Source: an uncultured Eubacteriales bacterium (lineage in GTDB: Bacteria; Bacillota; Clostridia; Lachnospirales; Lachnospiraceae). Taken from it: a stretch of 20,133 bases of DNA. A program made the position numbers and the translations under genes. The first letter of the stretch is position 1, and every line of letters begins with the position of its first letter. This document shows, piece by piece, positions 7,007 to 14,688 of the stretch. The notes under the pieces are model-generated. The model made no database searches. It saw nothing but the letters and a program-made list of their open reading frames with translations, and was not told the origin of the DNA. The stretch is taken from contig UQZF01000031.1 of NCBI GenBank assembly GCA_900545455.1, positions 1 to 20,133 on the forward strand, in the 5' to 3' direction.

Positions 7007-8356
7007 TTACCCTTCAAGCTTTCCAAGGCAGTCATCAAGTGTAGTAGTTACCCAGTCAATATCACATTCCTTAAAGGCCATAGGCGGGCGGAGCTTTAAG
7101 ACATTTCCGTAAGGCCCTGCAACTGATGTGAGGACATGATTGTCGCGGAGAAGCTCAATCATGTCGAGAGCCTTTGCCTGGTCAGGTGTCTTTTTGCCAC
7201 CATTCATGGTGAGTTCGAAGCCTATGAATAAGCCGGCACCTCGCACATCGCCGACAGATTCGGGATGACGGGCCATTACCTCTCTGAGGGAGGAAAGGAG
7301 CTTGGCACCTACCGTTTTACAGTGTTCCTGAAGGTGTTCCTCTTTGATTACCGACAGAACAGCCTGCGCTGCCGCAATGGATACCGGATTACCGCCGAAC
7401 GTGTTGAAGTATGGGAGCTTATCGCTGAATGCAGCGAGAACCTCATGGCGGGCTGCAAGGGCAGATACAGGAATGCCGTTGCCCATCGGCTTCCCCATTG
7501 TCACCATATCAGGAATTATGCCGTGGCGGGCAAAGCCCCAGAAGGCATCTCCGGTGCGCGCAAATCCCGGCTGAACCTCATCAGCGATAAACACGCCGCC
7601 GTTTCGGTGGACAACGTCAACAGCAGCCTTCACATAGCCGACAGGGTCAGGATGTACACCGTCTGAGGAGAAGATGGAATCGGCAAGGAAACAGGAAAAT
7701 TTGTAGCCGGCTGCATTGAGCTCATCAATCTTTGACTGCATTTCGTCGGCATACCATTTTATGAATTCATCGGGTGTTCCGCCGTGACGGAAGTAATCAG
7801 GGGTTGGAATCAGTCTGACATTAGGAAGAAGCGGCTGCTCACTTCCGAGAGCGGGTGAACAGCCTGAGGTAAGAGCACTTGTGCCGTGATAGGCTTCCTG
7901 AGATACTATTATTCCGGTACCACCGGTGTATTCCTGTGCCACGCGCAGAGCAAGGTCATTTGCCTCTGAGCCTGTACACATGAACATAATCTTGTCTATC
8001 TCATCAGGAAGCATGGCGAGTATATCTTCGCTGTACCGAATAATACGCTCATGGAGATAGCGTGTATGGGTATTGAGCATTTTCATCTGCTCATTGACTG
8101 CATTTATTACTGCGGGATGGCAATGTCCGATTCCTGCAACATTATTGTACATATCAAGATACTTGGTGCCGGCTGCATCCCACAGATATGCGCCCTCACC
8201 GCGAACCAGATTGACAGGCTTACGGTAAAAGAGCCTGTACGCACCGCCCATATATTTTTCACGGCGCTCAATCAAATCCTTTGTGGATGAATCAAGGAGA
8301 GATATATTGTTGCTGCTGTAACTGTTAGTGTCCATAATACTTGAACGTGTTGCCAT
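7007..8356 (-). CDS. Class III PLP-dependent enzyme (AGXT2L/ETNPPL/PbfA-type), probable AEP-related lyase or transaminase
   Basis: The protein has about 449 residues and the fold of class III aminotransferases. The cofactor lysine is Lys289 in TMGKPMGNG, a motif typical of the AGXT2L/ethanolamine-phosphate phospho-lyase branch. Also visible are FMCTGSEAND (phosphate binding), ADEVQPGFARTG and FNTFGGNP. The start is ATG 8356, 8 bases after GGAGG; the upstream GTG 8365 overlaps that site. Being in an operon opposite an aminoethylphosphonate-type ABC transporter, it may act on the imported compound. One option is the known PbfA reaction, in which (R)-1-hydroxy-2-aminoethylphosphonate loses ammonia to give phosphonoacetaldehyde. 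An AEP transaminase or a phosphoethanolamine lyase are alternatives. The family is sure; the substrate is inferred from context. It is the last gene of the - strand operon, 30 bp after the MgtC-family gene. Confidence 0.82.
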   Translation of the reverse strand: MATRSSIMDTNSYSSNNISLLDSSTKDLIERREKYMGGAYRLFYRKPVNLVRGEGAYLWDAAGTKYLDMYNNVAGIGHCHPAVINAVNEQMKMLNTHTRYLHERIIRYSEDILAMLPDEIDKIMFMCTGSEANDLALRVAQEYTGGTGIIVSQEAYHGTSALTSGCSPALGSEQPLLPNVRLIPTPDYFRHGGTPDEFIKWYADEMQSKIDELNAAGYKFSCFLADSIFSSDGVHPDPVGYVKAAVDVVHRNGGVFIADEVQPGFARTGDAFWGFARHGIIPDMVTMGKPMGNGIPVSALAARHEVLAAFSDKLPYFNTFGGNPVSIAAAQAVLSVIKEEHLQEHCKTVGAKLLSSLREVMARHPESVGDVRGAGLFIGFELTMNGGKKTPDQAKALDMIELLRDNHVLTSVAGPYGNVLKLRPPMAFKECDIDWVTTTLDDCLGKLEG

Positions 8357-8395
8357 ATTGTACACCTCCGATTTTATTAAAGTAATGAAGAGTAA

Positions 8396-9085
8396 CTATC
8401 TTATCTCTTCAACATAGTGAATGGCATCAATTTGATATAATTGATTGATTATCTTTTCATGGCTCTGTCTCTTGTGCAGGTCAAGCTTGGCAGATATGAC
8501 GGCATCTTTTCCCTGTAATGCCTGTCTTTTCTGCTTCTCTATTGTGGAGATATGAAAATTGTTGTCCTGTACGAACCGGTAGATTGCCTGAACACCGCAT
8601 TCTTTATCGACTTCCATGTACAGAAGCATGCCGCGCGAATTTTCCTCTACATGGTGGCTCAAAAAGGTGAGTATGGTCATAACGAAGATGACGAGAACGA
8701 ACGCAATGAGGGCACCGAATATGTAGCCGGAGCCGATGGCTATTCCGAGGCATGCTGTTGTCCACAGACCTGCGGCGGTGGTAAGACCCTTGACATAGCT
8801 TTTTCCGGTGACTATGATTGTGCCTACACCAAGAAAGCCTATGCCGCTTATAACCTGGGCGGCAAGCCTTGCGGGGTCTCCTGTACCATAATGAAGCACA
8901 AGATATTCGTCCGTTATCATGACGAGAGACGAACCAAGACATACCAGGGCGAAGGTTCGTGCTCCCGCAGGCTGTCCGTGAGTTCCGCGCTCAAGACCTA
9001 CAAGTCCGCCAAGCAGGGTTGCCAGAAAAAGCCTTATGCATATAGACAGAGCATTAAAATCCTGTATGTAAATCAAGAATTTCAT
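8396..9085 (-). CDS. MgtC/SapB-family membrane protein
   Basis: A 229-residue protein. The N-terminal ~145 residues form about four to five membrane helices with MgtC hallmarks: RLFLATLLGGLVGLERG near the start, then GARTFALVCLGS, ISGIGFLGVGTII, and GLTTAAGLWTTACLGIAIG. The C-terminal ~80 residues form a soluble ACT-like domain (LYMEVDKECGVQ to the end), as in full-length MgtC/YhiD proteins. Members are linked to low-magnesium survival, F1Fo-ATPase inhibition and phosphate uptake control in Salmonella. The role in Clostridia is unknown. It lies between the P-II and PLP-enzyme genes in a tight operon (31- and 30-bp gaps), with only a weak CGGAG ribosome site. The neighbourhood suggests a role in membrane transport or phosphorus and nitrogen homeostasis tied to phosphonate use. 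Confidence 0.88.
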   Translation of the reverse strand: MKFLIYIQDFNALSICIRLFLATLLGGLVGLERGTHGQPAGARTFALVCLGSSLVMITDEYLVLHYGTGDPARLAAQVISGIGFLGVGTIIVTGKSYVKGLTTAAGLWTTACLGIAIGSGYIFGALIAFVLVIFVMTILTFLSHHVEENSRGMLLYMEVDKECGVQAIYRFVQDNNFHISTIEKQKRQALQGKDAVISAKLDLHKRQSHEKIINQLYQIDAIHYVEEIR

Positions 9086-9116
9086 GCTTTTTCAACTCCG
9101 TTTCCGCTGCAGTATC

Positions 9117-9455
9117 TTATAATGCATCATTACCGCGTTCGCCTGTACGGATACGGATGTATTCTTCGACATTGTATATGGCAATCTTTCCGTCGCCGTA
9201 CTGTCCGGTATTTACTTCCTCAAGAATCTTATCAACAACTTTATCTACAATTTCGTCAGCCACGATGGTCTCAATCTTAATCTTTGGGAGGAAACCGATT
9301 TTATATTCGTTTCCGTTATATGACTTGATTGTGCCGTTCTGTTTGCCATAGCCCATGGTGGTTACAAAGTTCATTCCGTTGATTCCGTTGTCATCGAGAA
9401 TCGTCTTGACGATCTCAAGCTTTTCAGGTTTGATAATAATTTCGAGTTTCTTCAT
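9117..9455 (-). CDS. P-II family nitrogen regulatory protein
   Basis: A 112-residue P-II protein of standard length. The T-loop is intact (GYGKQNG, then YNGNEYKIGFLPK), with Tyr51 at the classical uridylylation position, Gln39 and Lys58 for 2-oxoglutarate/ATP binding, GDGKIAIYNVEE, and a terminal IRIRTGE. P-II trimers bind ATP/ADP and 2-oxoglutarate and switch transporters or regulators according to nitrogen and energy state. P-II genes usually sit beside amtB or nif genes. This one is second in an operon after a GntR regulator and before an MgtC-family gene. The likely partner is therefore the MgtC-like protein or the divergent AEP-type ABC transporter (inference). The start ATG 9455 has an excellent AGGAGGTAT site. 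No uridylyltransferase gene is in view. Confidence 0.95.
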   Translation of the reverse strand: MKKLEIIIKPEKLEIVKTILDDNGINGMNFVTTMGYGKQNGTIKSYNGNEYKIGFLPKIKIETIVADEIVDKVVDKILEEVNTGQYGDGKIAIYNVEEYIRIRTGERGNDAL

Positions 9456-9481
9456 AATGATATACCTCCTGTTTATTTTTG

Positions 9482-10219
9482 TTATATGAATTCCATTGAA
9501 AAATGGAACATATCACCTCTGGCGCGTACCTTAAAGTACTCAATTGCACCCATGTCAGTTACAACAAATACATTTTCCTGTTGAAGAATCGGCATATTGT
9601 CCGAGATATTCAGAAGCTCAATTTCCTTACGGGTTGGGAGGGAAGCTTCGAGGTGAACCCATGTACATACCGGATGTGGAAAATGATATACATTAAGGAA
9701 AATATTGTTGGTTCCCTTGAAATTGTCTGTATGCTTTTCAAGCTCAGGTACGAACTTGGCAGGTATTACCGACAGACATACAGCTAAGCCCTGTCCGCTG
9801 ATGGTACGGAGCTGGCGCAGATAATATACCGGCTCGCCGGGCGCAATCTTCAGCATCTCACAGTCCTTATGTGTGGGTGACTTAAGCTCAACTGATAGAA
9901 TTATGCTGCCGAAGTTGCGTGTCCCGTTGTTGAGTATTTCGGAAAAGCCAAGGGAATTGTCATGCCGGTATACGAGTGGCTGAGGGCGGGCAGATACGAA
10001 AAAGCCCTTACCCTTTTGGGAGTAGATAATCCCTTGAGCCTTAAGTGTTGCCAAAGCACTTCGGACGGTATTTCTGTTGGTTGAGAAGGCTTCCGTGAGG
10101 AAGCTTTCGGAAGGGAGCTTGTCATTTTCCTTTAATTCGTTCTCTCTTATATAGCTTCTTATATAGGAAATGATTTCCCTGCGTGTTGCTTCTATATTCG
10201 TATTATTTTCAATGTTCAT
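9482..10219 (-). CDS. GntR/HutC-family transcriptional regulator with UTRA domain
   Basis: A 245-residue regulator. Residues ~8-75 form the GntR winged helix (DKLPSESFLTEAFSTNRNTVRSAL followed by GKGFFV). Residues ~90-240 are a UTRA ligand-binding domain (YYLRQLRTISGQ, then ESIP-like VCLSVIPAKFV and the terminal EYFKVRARGD). PhnF-type regulators of phosphonate genes belong to this subfamily. It is first in the - strand operon and divergent from the ABC transporter. Both promoters in the 287-bp gap between the genes carry the same GGTACC palindrome in their spacers, which I take as its operator. That makes it a likely repressor of both operons, including its own, released by an aminophosphonate or derivative. 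The ligand is inferred from gene context only. Confidence 0.9.
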   Translation of the reverse strand: MNIENNTNIEATRREIISYIRSYIRENELKENDKLPSESFLTEAFSTNRNTVRSALATLKAQGIIYSQKGKGFFVSARPQPLVYRHDNSLGFSEILNNGTRNFGSIILSVELKSPTHKDCEMLKIAPGEPVYYLRQLRTISGQGLAVCLSVIPAKFVPELEKHTDNFKGTNNIFLNVYHFPHPVCTWVHLEASLPTRKEIELLNISDNMPILQQENVFVVTDMGAIEYFKVRARGDMFHFSMEFI

Positions 10220-10225
10220 ATAACA

Positions 10226-10231
10226 GGTACC
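10226..10231. promoter_or_regulatory. Third GGTACC core in the GntR-gene leader
   Basis: An 8-base palindrome AGGTACCT (10225-10232) lies 6 bases upstream of the regulator's start and overlaps its ribosome binding region. It shares the six-base core of the two operators but not their flanks, so it may be an auxiliary site or chance. Confidence 0.3.
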
Positions 10232-10255
10232 TTTCTTTTCTTCCGGATTATCTGC

Positions 10256-10284
10256 AATTTAACATGGTACCAAGTTGCCGTCAA
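10256..10284 (-). promoter_or_regulatory. Promoter of the GntR/P-II/MgtC/PLP operon
   Basis: On the - strand, the -35 box TTGACG is at 10284-10279, followed by a 17-base spacer (10278-10262) and the -10 box TAAATT (10261-10256). The predicted transcript starts near 10249, giving a ~30-base leader. The spacer, GCAACTTGGTACCATGT, contains the operator and matches 14 of 17 positions with the spacer of the divergent promoter. Confidence 0.75.
10265..10276. promoter_or_regulatory. Putative GntR operator O1
   Basis: TGGTACCAAGTT is identical to bases 10406-10417 and is centred on the palindrome TGGTACCA. It lies between the -35 and -10 boxes of the regulator's own promoter, a position where a bound repressor would block RNA polymerase. 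Confidence 0.72.
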
Positions 10285-10313
10285 TAAATAATTGCTAAAA
10301 TTAAGAAATTTAT

Positions 10314-10332
10314 AGAATATATACAATATTCT
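10314..10332. repeat. AT-rich inverted repeat in the divergent intergenic region
   Basis: AGAATAT (10314-10320) and ATATTCT (10326-10332) are perfect inverted copies around ATACA. It lies midway between the two promoters, so it could be a site for another regulator. The region is very AT-rich, so chance is possible. Confidence 0.35.
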
Positions 10333-10393
10333 CGTCCACTTTGATTAAAAAATATAAAAAATCAACAATCTTAGACTTTTTATTCAAAAATAA

Positions 10394-10422
10394 TTGACTA
10401 CAAGTTGGTACCAAGTTACAAT
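10394..10422 (+). promoter_or_regulatory. Promoter of the AEP-type ABC transporter operon
   Basis: TTGACT (10394-10399) and TACAAT (10417-10422) are separated by exactly 17 bases (ACAAGTTGGTACCAAGT). This is close to the sigma-A consensus. The predicted transcript start is near 10429, giving a leader of ~78 bases that contains a terminator-like hairpin. Confidence 0.85.
10405..10417. promoter_or_regulatory. Putative GntR operator O2
   Basis: TTGGTACCAA (10405-10414) is a perfect 10-base palindrome inside the spacer of the ABC operon promoter, and TGGTACCAAGTT repeats operator O1 exactly. Repressor binding here would occlude the -35/-10 region. Confidence 0.78.
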
Positions 10423-10440
10423 AACTAACAAGTTGAAAAC

Positions 10441-10483
10441 AAGGGCGTTTTCCAAGCAGGATTGGAAAGCGTCCTTTTTCTTT
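10441..10483 (+). terminator. Leader terminator-like hairpin before the ABC operon (possible attenuator)
   Basis: GGGCGTTTTCCAA (10443-10455) pairs with TTGGAAAGCGTCC (10462-10474) over 13 pairs, two of them G-U, with a 6-base loop, followed directly by TTTTTCTTT. This has the form of an intrinsic terminator. It lies between the promoter and the start codon at 10507, so it would stop most transcripts unless something overrides it. Only ~14 bases of predicted RNA precede it, too few for a riboswitch aptamer. Confidence 0.75.
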
Positions 10484-10506
10484 GCGATAAAGAAGGAGGT
10501 AATGAT

Positions 10507-11637
10507 ATGGATAACTATAATGCAGAAAGAAAGCCTGATGCCGGGAGTACCTTCTTGGAGCTTCGTCATATCAAAAAGACTTTCGGAAAGTTCACGGCAC
10601 TTGACGATATCAATCTTACTATTAATAAAGGTGAGTTTGTGTGCCTGTTAGGACCTTCCGGCTGTGGCAAGACAACCTTGCTGAGAATTATCGCAGGGCT
10701 TGAGAGACCGACAGCAGGTCAGGTATATATAAATGGAAGCGATGCAACCAAGCTGCCACCGGGCAAGAGAAATTTCGGTATTGTGTTCCAGTCATATGCA
10801 CTGTTTCCAAATATGACTGTCAGACAGAATGTAGCATTCGGACTTAAGAAGGAAAAGCTGCCCAAGAAGGAAATGAACGAAAGAATAGAGAGTATTTTGA
10901 ATCAGGTAAATCTCTTAGACCAGATAGACAAGTATCCGTCACAGCTTTCAGGCGGTCAGCAGCAGAGAATAGCTTTGGCAAGAGCATTGGTTGTATCTCC
11001 TGATTTTCTTCTGCTTGATGAGCCGTTGTCGGCACTGGATGCGAAAGTGCGCCAGAAGGTTCGTAAGGAGATAAGAGCACTTCAGCAGAGACTTGGCATC
11101 ACAACCATAATGGTAACTCATGACCAGGAGGAAGCACTGACGATGGCAGATACAATAGTTGTTATGAATAATGCCTGTGTGATGCAGAAGGGAACTCCGG
11201 TGGAGATATATGATGAGCCGTGTAATCCGTTTGTTGCCGATTTTATCGGTTCAATCAATTTCTTCAGGGCAGACCTGCTCACAAGGGCTAATGTAACAAC
11301 TGATAAAATGCTTGTTGAGGGACTTACCTCCGGGAGAAATGAGCTTAAGGCATGCAGACCGGAAAATATTGAGATAGTGGAGCCTAAATCGCTTAATTCG
11401 TTCAATGTTATAGTACATGATATAGAATTTCATGGCTATGGTTATCGACTGTGGCTTGATTTAGGTGAAGGTGGAGCTGCACCGCTCAACAATGATTTTA
11501 TTTCCTTTGATTTGTCGACGGATAAGGTCAGCCGGCTCGGAATAAAAAAAGGTGATTCTATATCAATTCGATTCAAACGCGGTAAGCTATGTTATTTCGG
11601 TGCTGACGGACATGCCGGTGTCGGAGGGGAGGTATAG
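10507..11637 (+). CDS. phnT2: ABC transporter ATP-binding protein, 2-aminoethylphosphonate type (PhnT-like)
   Basis: A 376-residue importer ATPase of the spermidine/Fe3+/2-aminoethylphosphonate class. Walker A GPSGCGKTT is at residues 49-57, the Q-loop lies in VFQSYALFPNMT, the signature LSGGQQQR is near 147, Walker B LLLDEP near 167, and the H-loop is TTIMVTHDQ. The last ~110 residues are the TOBE-like regulatory domain (CRPENIEIV). The start is ATG 10507, six bases after AAGGAGGT; an upstream in-frame TTG (10462) lies in the leader hairpin and is not used. It powers the permease encoded next, with which it overlaps or abuts. The solute-binding protein points to 2-aminoethylphosphonate. A ferric-iron or polyamine ATPase would look similar on its own. 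Confidence 0.9.
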   Translation: MDNYNAERKPDAGSTFLELRHIKKTFGKFTALDDINLTINKGEFVCLLGPSGCGKTTLLRIIAGLERPTAGQVYINGSDATKLPPGKRNFGIVFQSYALFPNMTVRQNVAFGLKKEKLPKKEMNERIESILNQVNLLDQIDKYPSQLSGGQQQRIALARALVVSPDFLLLDEPLSALDAKVRQKVRKEIRALQQRLGITTIMVTHDQEEALTMADTIVVMNNACVMQKGTPVEIYDEPCNPFVADFIGSINFFRADLLTRANVTTDKMLVEGLTSGRNELKACRPENIEIVEPKSLNSFNVIVHDIEFHGYGYRLWLDLGEGGAAPLNNDFISFDLSTDKVSRLGIKKGDSISIRFKRGKLCYFGADGHAGVGGEV

Positions 11638-11642
11638 TGCAT

Positions 11643-13376
11643 ATGGCAAATAAAAAGGCGCGGATTAAATCAATACACATAGGCAATCTTGTACAGCGTA
11701 TCATGATTATCATAATGTTTGCCTGGTTCCTGATTTTTTTGATAATGCCGATGGTTATGATGTTCGGACAGATTTTTTCGGATAATCAGGGTAATTGGGT
11801 AGGACTTAAGAACTTTGCAGACTATTTCAGCAATCCGCTTATGCTGTCTTCTATAGGACATTCGCTTACCGTGTCAATAGTTACGGCACTTGCGTCAACA
11901 GTGATTGGACTGTTGTATGCATACGGTGTTACAAGAACCCGCATGAGGCTGAAAAAAATGTATAGGTATCTGGCATTACTCCCTATATTTATACCGACAA
12001 TGGTACACGGAATGGCACTGATATATCTGTTCGGAAGGACGGGACTTATTACAACTAAGCTTGGAATAGATATAGGCTTGTACGGAAAAACCGGAATTAT
12101 CATGGCACTCATTGTATATTGCCTGCCTCAAGCATATATGATACTGTCAGTTGCGCTTGACAGCGCTGATAACAGATTGTATGAAGCTGCGGAGGTCATG
12201 GATTCATCACCGGTAAGAACCTTTTTTAAGGTTACGTTACCGTCAATAAGATATGGACTTATCAACTCATTTATAGTGTGTTTCACAATGAGCTTTACGG
12301 ATTTCGGAGCACCCGAGGTTGTGGGCGGCAGTTATTCTGTTCTCGCCACCGATATATACAGGCAGGTTGTGGGACAGCAGAAGATGTCAATGGGAGCGGT
12401 TGTAGGCGTAGTGCTCACAATCCCGGCGATGATTTCATTTATCATTGATCTTGCAATGCAGAAAAAGAATGCAAGAAACGAACTTTCATCCAAGGCGGTT
12501 ACATTTACACCTAAGGATTCTAAGGCGAGGGATATTTTCTATCAGGTATATTGCAGCATTATATCGCTGATATTCATTATACTGATTGCAACGGTTGCCC
12601 TGTCTGCGTTCGTGAAGGTATGGCCTTACAATATGTCGTTTACACTCAGGCATTTTGATTTTGGAGCAGCGCTTCACGGAACCGGAGTTATAAGCTTCGT
12701 AAACAGCCTTAAGCTGGCTTTCGGTGCAGCGTGCCTTGGAACAGTGCTTGTATTCTCATTCGCATACCTGATTGAGAAGGGCAGAACCATGAGAAAGCTG
12801 TGCGGATTCTGCCGATTCTTAGCCACGATGCCTATGGCTCTGCCGGGACTTGTTCTGGGACTTGGATATATCATGTTTTTTAACAAACCATGGATTGAGA
12901 TTCCTTTCCTGAACATTGCTGTGTCGAACAGTTTTTCAGGACTATACGGAACCTTTGCAATCATGATATGCTGTACAACAATTCACCTGTTTTCGGTTAC
13001 ATATGTGACTGCGGGTACGGCATTAAAGAAGCTTGACAGAGAGTATGAGAATGTTGCCGAATCAATGAGCATTCCTTTCTGGCAGGTATTTACAAGGGTA
13101 TCACTCCCTATGTGCATCAATGCGGTGCTTGAAATATTCATGTATTTCTTTGTCAACTCGATGGTAACAGTGTCGGCAGTGGTATTTTTGTACACGGCAC
13201 AGAGTAAGCCGGTATCCATAGCCATCCTCAATATGGATGACAATGGCGATTATGCCACAGCAGCAGCTATGTCAATTCTCATCTTTTTAATAAATGTTGC
13301 AGTCCGCACAATTTATGAGTTCGTTAATGCAGTTCTTGTGAGAAGGCTTAACAGATGGAAAGGAGGTACAAAGTAG
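11643..13376 (+). CDS. phnU2: ABC transporter permease, fused double-domain, 2-aminoethylphosphonate type
   Basis: A ~577-residue membrane protein with two copies of the binding-protein-dependent permease domain fused head to tail, about twelve helices in all. Each half has its EAA coupling loop: LYEAAEVMDSSPVRTFFKV in the first and YENVAESMSIPFWQVFTRV in the second. TFTDFG-type sequence (SFTDFGAPEVVGG) follows the first loop, as in Fe3+/AEP permeases. The fused layout and length fit the putative 2-aminoethylphosphonate permease family PhnU2. The start is ATG 11643, 10 bases after GGAGGGGAGG. A GTG at 11637 shares its G with the stop codon of the ATPase gene. Either way translation is coupled. 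It forms the membrane channel for the SBP-ATPase system. Confidence 0.9.
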   Translation: MANKKARIKSIHIGNLVQRIMIIIMFAWFLIFLIMPMVMMFGQIFSDNQGNWVGLKNFADYFSNPLMLSSIGHSLTVSIVTALASTVIGLLYAYGVTRTRMRLKKMYRYLALLPIFIPTMVHGMALIYLFGRTGLITTKLGIDIGLYGKTGIIMALIVYCLPQAYMILSVALDSADNRLYEAAEVMDSSPVRTFFKVTLPSIRYGLINSFIVCFTMSFTDFGAPEVVGGSYSVLATDIYRQVVGQQKMSMGAVVGVVLTIPAMISFIIDLAMQKKNARNELSSKAVTFTPKDSKARDIFYQVYCSIISLIFIILIATVALSAFVKVWPYNMSFTLRHFDFGAALHGTGVISFVNSLKLAFGAACLGTVLVFSFAYLIEKGRTMRKLCGFCRFLATMPMALPGLVLGLGYIMFFNKPWIEIPFLNIAVSNSFSGLYGTFAIMICCTTIHLFSVTYVTAGTALKKLDREYENVAESMSIPFWQVFTRVSLPMCINAVLEIFMYFFVNSMVTVSAVVFLYTAQSKPVSIAILNMDDNGDYATAAAMSILIFLINVAVRTIYEFVNAVLVRRLNRWKGGTK

Positions 13377-13465
13377 ATTGTACGGAAGTTAAAATGAGGC
13401 AGAATTGAATTTCTAAGCGGATAAAAGAAGATGCGCCGTTATATTGCGGCAGAATGGAGGCTTTT

Positions 13466-14605
13466 ATGAGGAGAAAAATAAGAAATTGTATAGCTTTGGC
13501 TATGTCGACAGCTCTTGTACTTGCATCGTTTACAGGATGCAGCGTGAAATCTACTAAAACAGATGAGGCTGCTCAGACTACGACAGCTTCAACATCAGCG
13601 GGCGGTGAAGCTGAGACAGGGACTACAAGTGCAGATGGAGGTACTGTTAAGGCGACAGAAGGCTCAATTACTGTATATACCGCTTTCGAGGATGACCAGA
13701 TTGACAAGTATCTTGCTTCCTTTAAGGAGCTCTATCCGAATATTAATGTAGAAGTCATACGTGAGTCAACAGGAACTCTTATAGCCAAGGTTATAGCTGA
13801 GAAGGACAATCCGGTAGCTGATGTAATATGGGGAACTTCGGCTTCTGTTATGCTTCAGCTTGAACCTTATGGAATTATCAAGGGTTACAGACCGGAGGGT
13901 ACAGAGCTTCTTGATTCGAGGTTCTATGACAGTAAGAATGAGGAGCCTCTTTGGACAGGCTGTGACGTGTATGAGACAGCTTTTCTTGTGAATACACAGG
14001 TATGTGAGGAAGCCGGTGTGCCGATACCTAAGTCATTTGAAGATCTGCTTGACCCTTGCTATGAAGGGATGATAGTAATGCCTGACCCGACATCATCAGG
14101 AACAGGTATGCTGACGGTCAATGGTATTTTACAGATTATGGGTGAAGAAAAGGGTTGGGAGTACATGGAAGCTCTTAATAAGAATATAGCTAACTATACA
14201 ACCTCAGGTTCAAAGCCTGCTAAAATGGCGGCTGCCGGTGAGTGCGGAATCGGCATATCTTTCGGTTATCGCTGCGCAACTCTGCTTGCGGAGGGCTATC
14301 CTGTTGAGGTTGTATTCCCGGCAGAGGGCTGTGGCTGGGATGTTGAGGCCAACTGTCTGATTGCAAAGGATACAATCAATCCTGCAGCATATACATTTCT
14401 TGACTGGGCAATTTCAGATGTTGCCATGGAGAAGTATGCGACAGAGTATCCTATAACAGGCCGTGGCGTCATCGGGGATATTCCGGAGGGCTACAGTGAG
14501 ACACCGCTTGAGAACCTCTGCGACTTAGACCTTGCACAGGCAGCAGCCGACAGAGATGCAATAATTGAGAAATTCACACCGTTCCTGTCAGGAAATGTAC
14601 AGTAA
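13466..14605 (+). CDS. phnS2: Lipoprotein substrate-binding protein, 2-aminoethylphosphonate type
   Basis: A 379-residue lipoprotein. The signal peptide ends in the lipobox FTGC, so Cys is lipidated and the protein is anchored outside the membrane, followed by a Thr/Ser/Ala-rich linker. The mature part follows the putative 2-aminoethylphosphonate binding family closely: ITVYTAFEDDQ, ESTGTLIAKVIAEKDNP, VMPDPTSSGTG, GEEKGWEYM, TSGSKPAKMAAAGE and GISFGYR. These binders capture AEP-like aminophosphonates; Fe3+ binders share the fold, but the SGSKP and DPxSSGTG motifs favour the AEP branch. The start is ATG 13466, 5 bases after GGAGG; ATG 13454 overlaps that site. It is third in the + operon, 89 bp after the permease, and ends at a strong terminator. 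Confidence 0.9.
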   Translation: MRRKIRNCIALAMSTALVLASFTGCSVKSTKTDEAAQTTTASTSAGGEAETGTTSADGGTVKATEGSITVYTAFEDDQIDKYLASFKELYPNINVEVIRESTGTLIAKVIAEKDNPVADVIWGTSASVMLQLEPYGIIKGYRPEGTELLDSRFYDSKNEEPLWTGCDVYETAFLVNTQVCEEAGVPIPKSFEDLLDPCYEGMIVMPDPTSSGTGMLTVNGILQIMGEEKGWEYMEALNKNIANYTTSGSKPAKMAAAGECGIGISFGYRCATLLAEGYPVEVVFPAEGCGWDVEANCLIAKDTINPAAYTFLDWAISDVAMEKYATEYPITGRGVIGDIPEGYSETPLENLCDLDLAQAAADRDAIIEKFTPFLSGNVQ

Positions 14606-14640
14606 AGGCTTACGGCACATAAATTAATAGAAGTTTATCG

Positions 14641-14688
14641 AAGGTCAATATCACGAGGCAATATGTGGTGATATTGACCTTTTTCTCT
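14641..14688 (+). terminator. Terminator of the AEP transporter operon
   Basis: AAGGTCAATATCAC (14641-14654) and GTGATATTGACCTT (14668-14681) form a perfect 14-bp stem with a 13-base loop, followed by TTTTCTCTATTTT. It lies 36 bp after the binding-protein stop codon. The 3' arm also carries the -35 box of the next gene. Confidence 0.88.

Noticed and set aside
7265..7666. 133-residue + strand open frame
   Set aside because: Shadow of the class III PLP enzyme, including its Lys289 region; no family motif of its own.
8552..9280. 242-residue + strand open frame
   Set aside because: It is the antisense of the MgtC-family and P-II genes, both of which show clear family motifs and ribosome sites on the - strand.
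10429..10506. Riboswitch in the transporter leader
   Set aside because: Only about 14 bases precede the terminator hairpin from the predicted start, and no known aptamer motif is visible.
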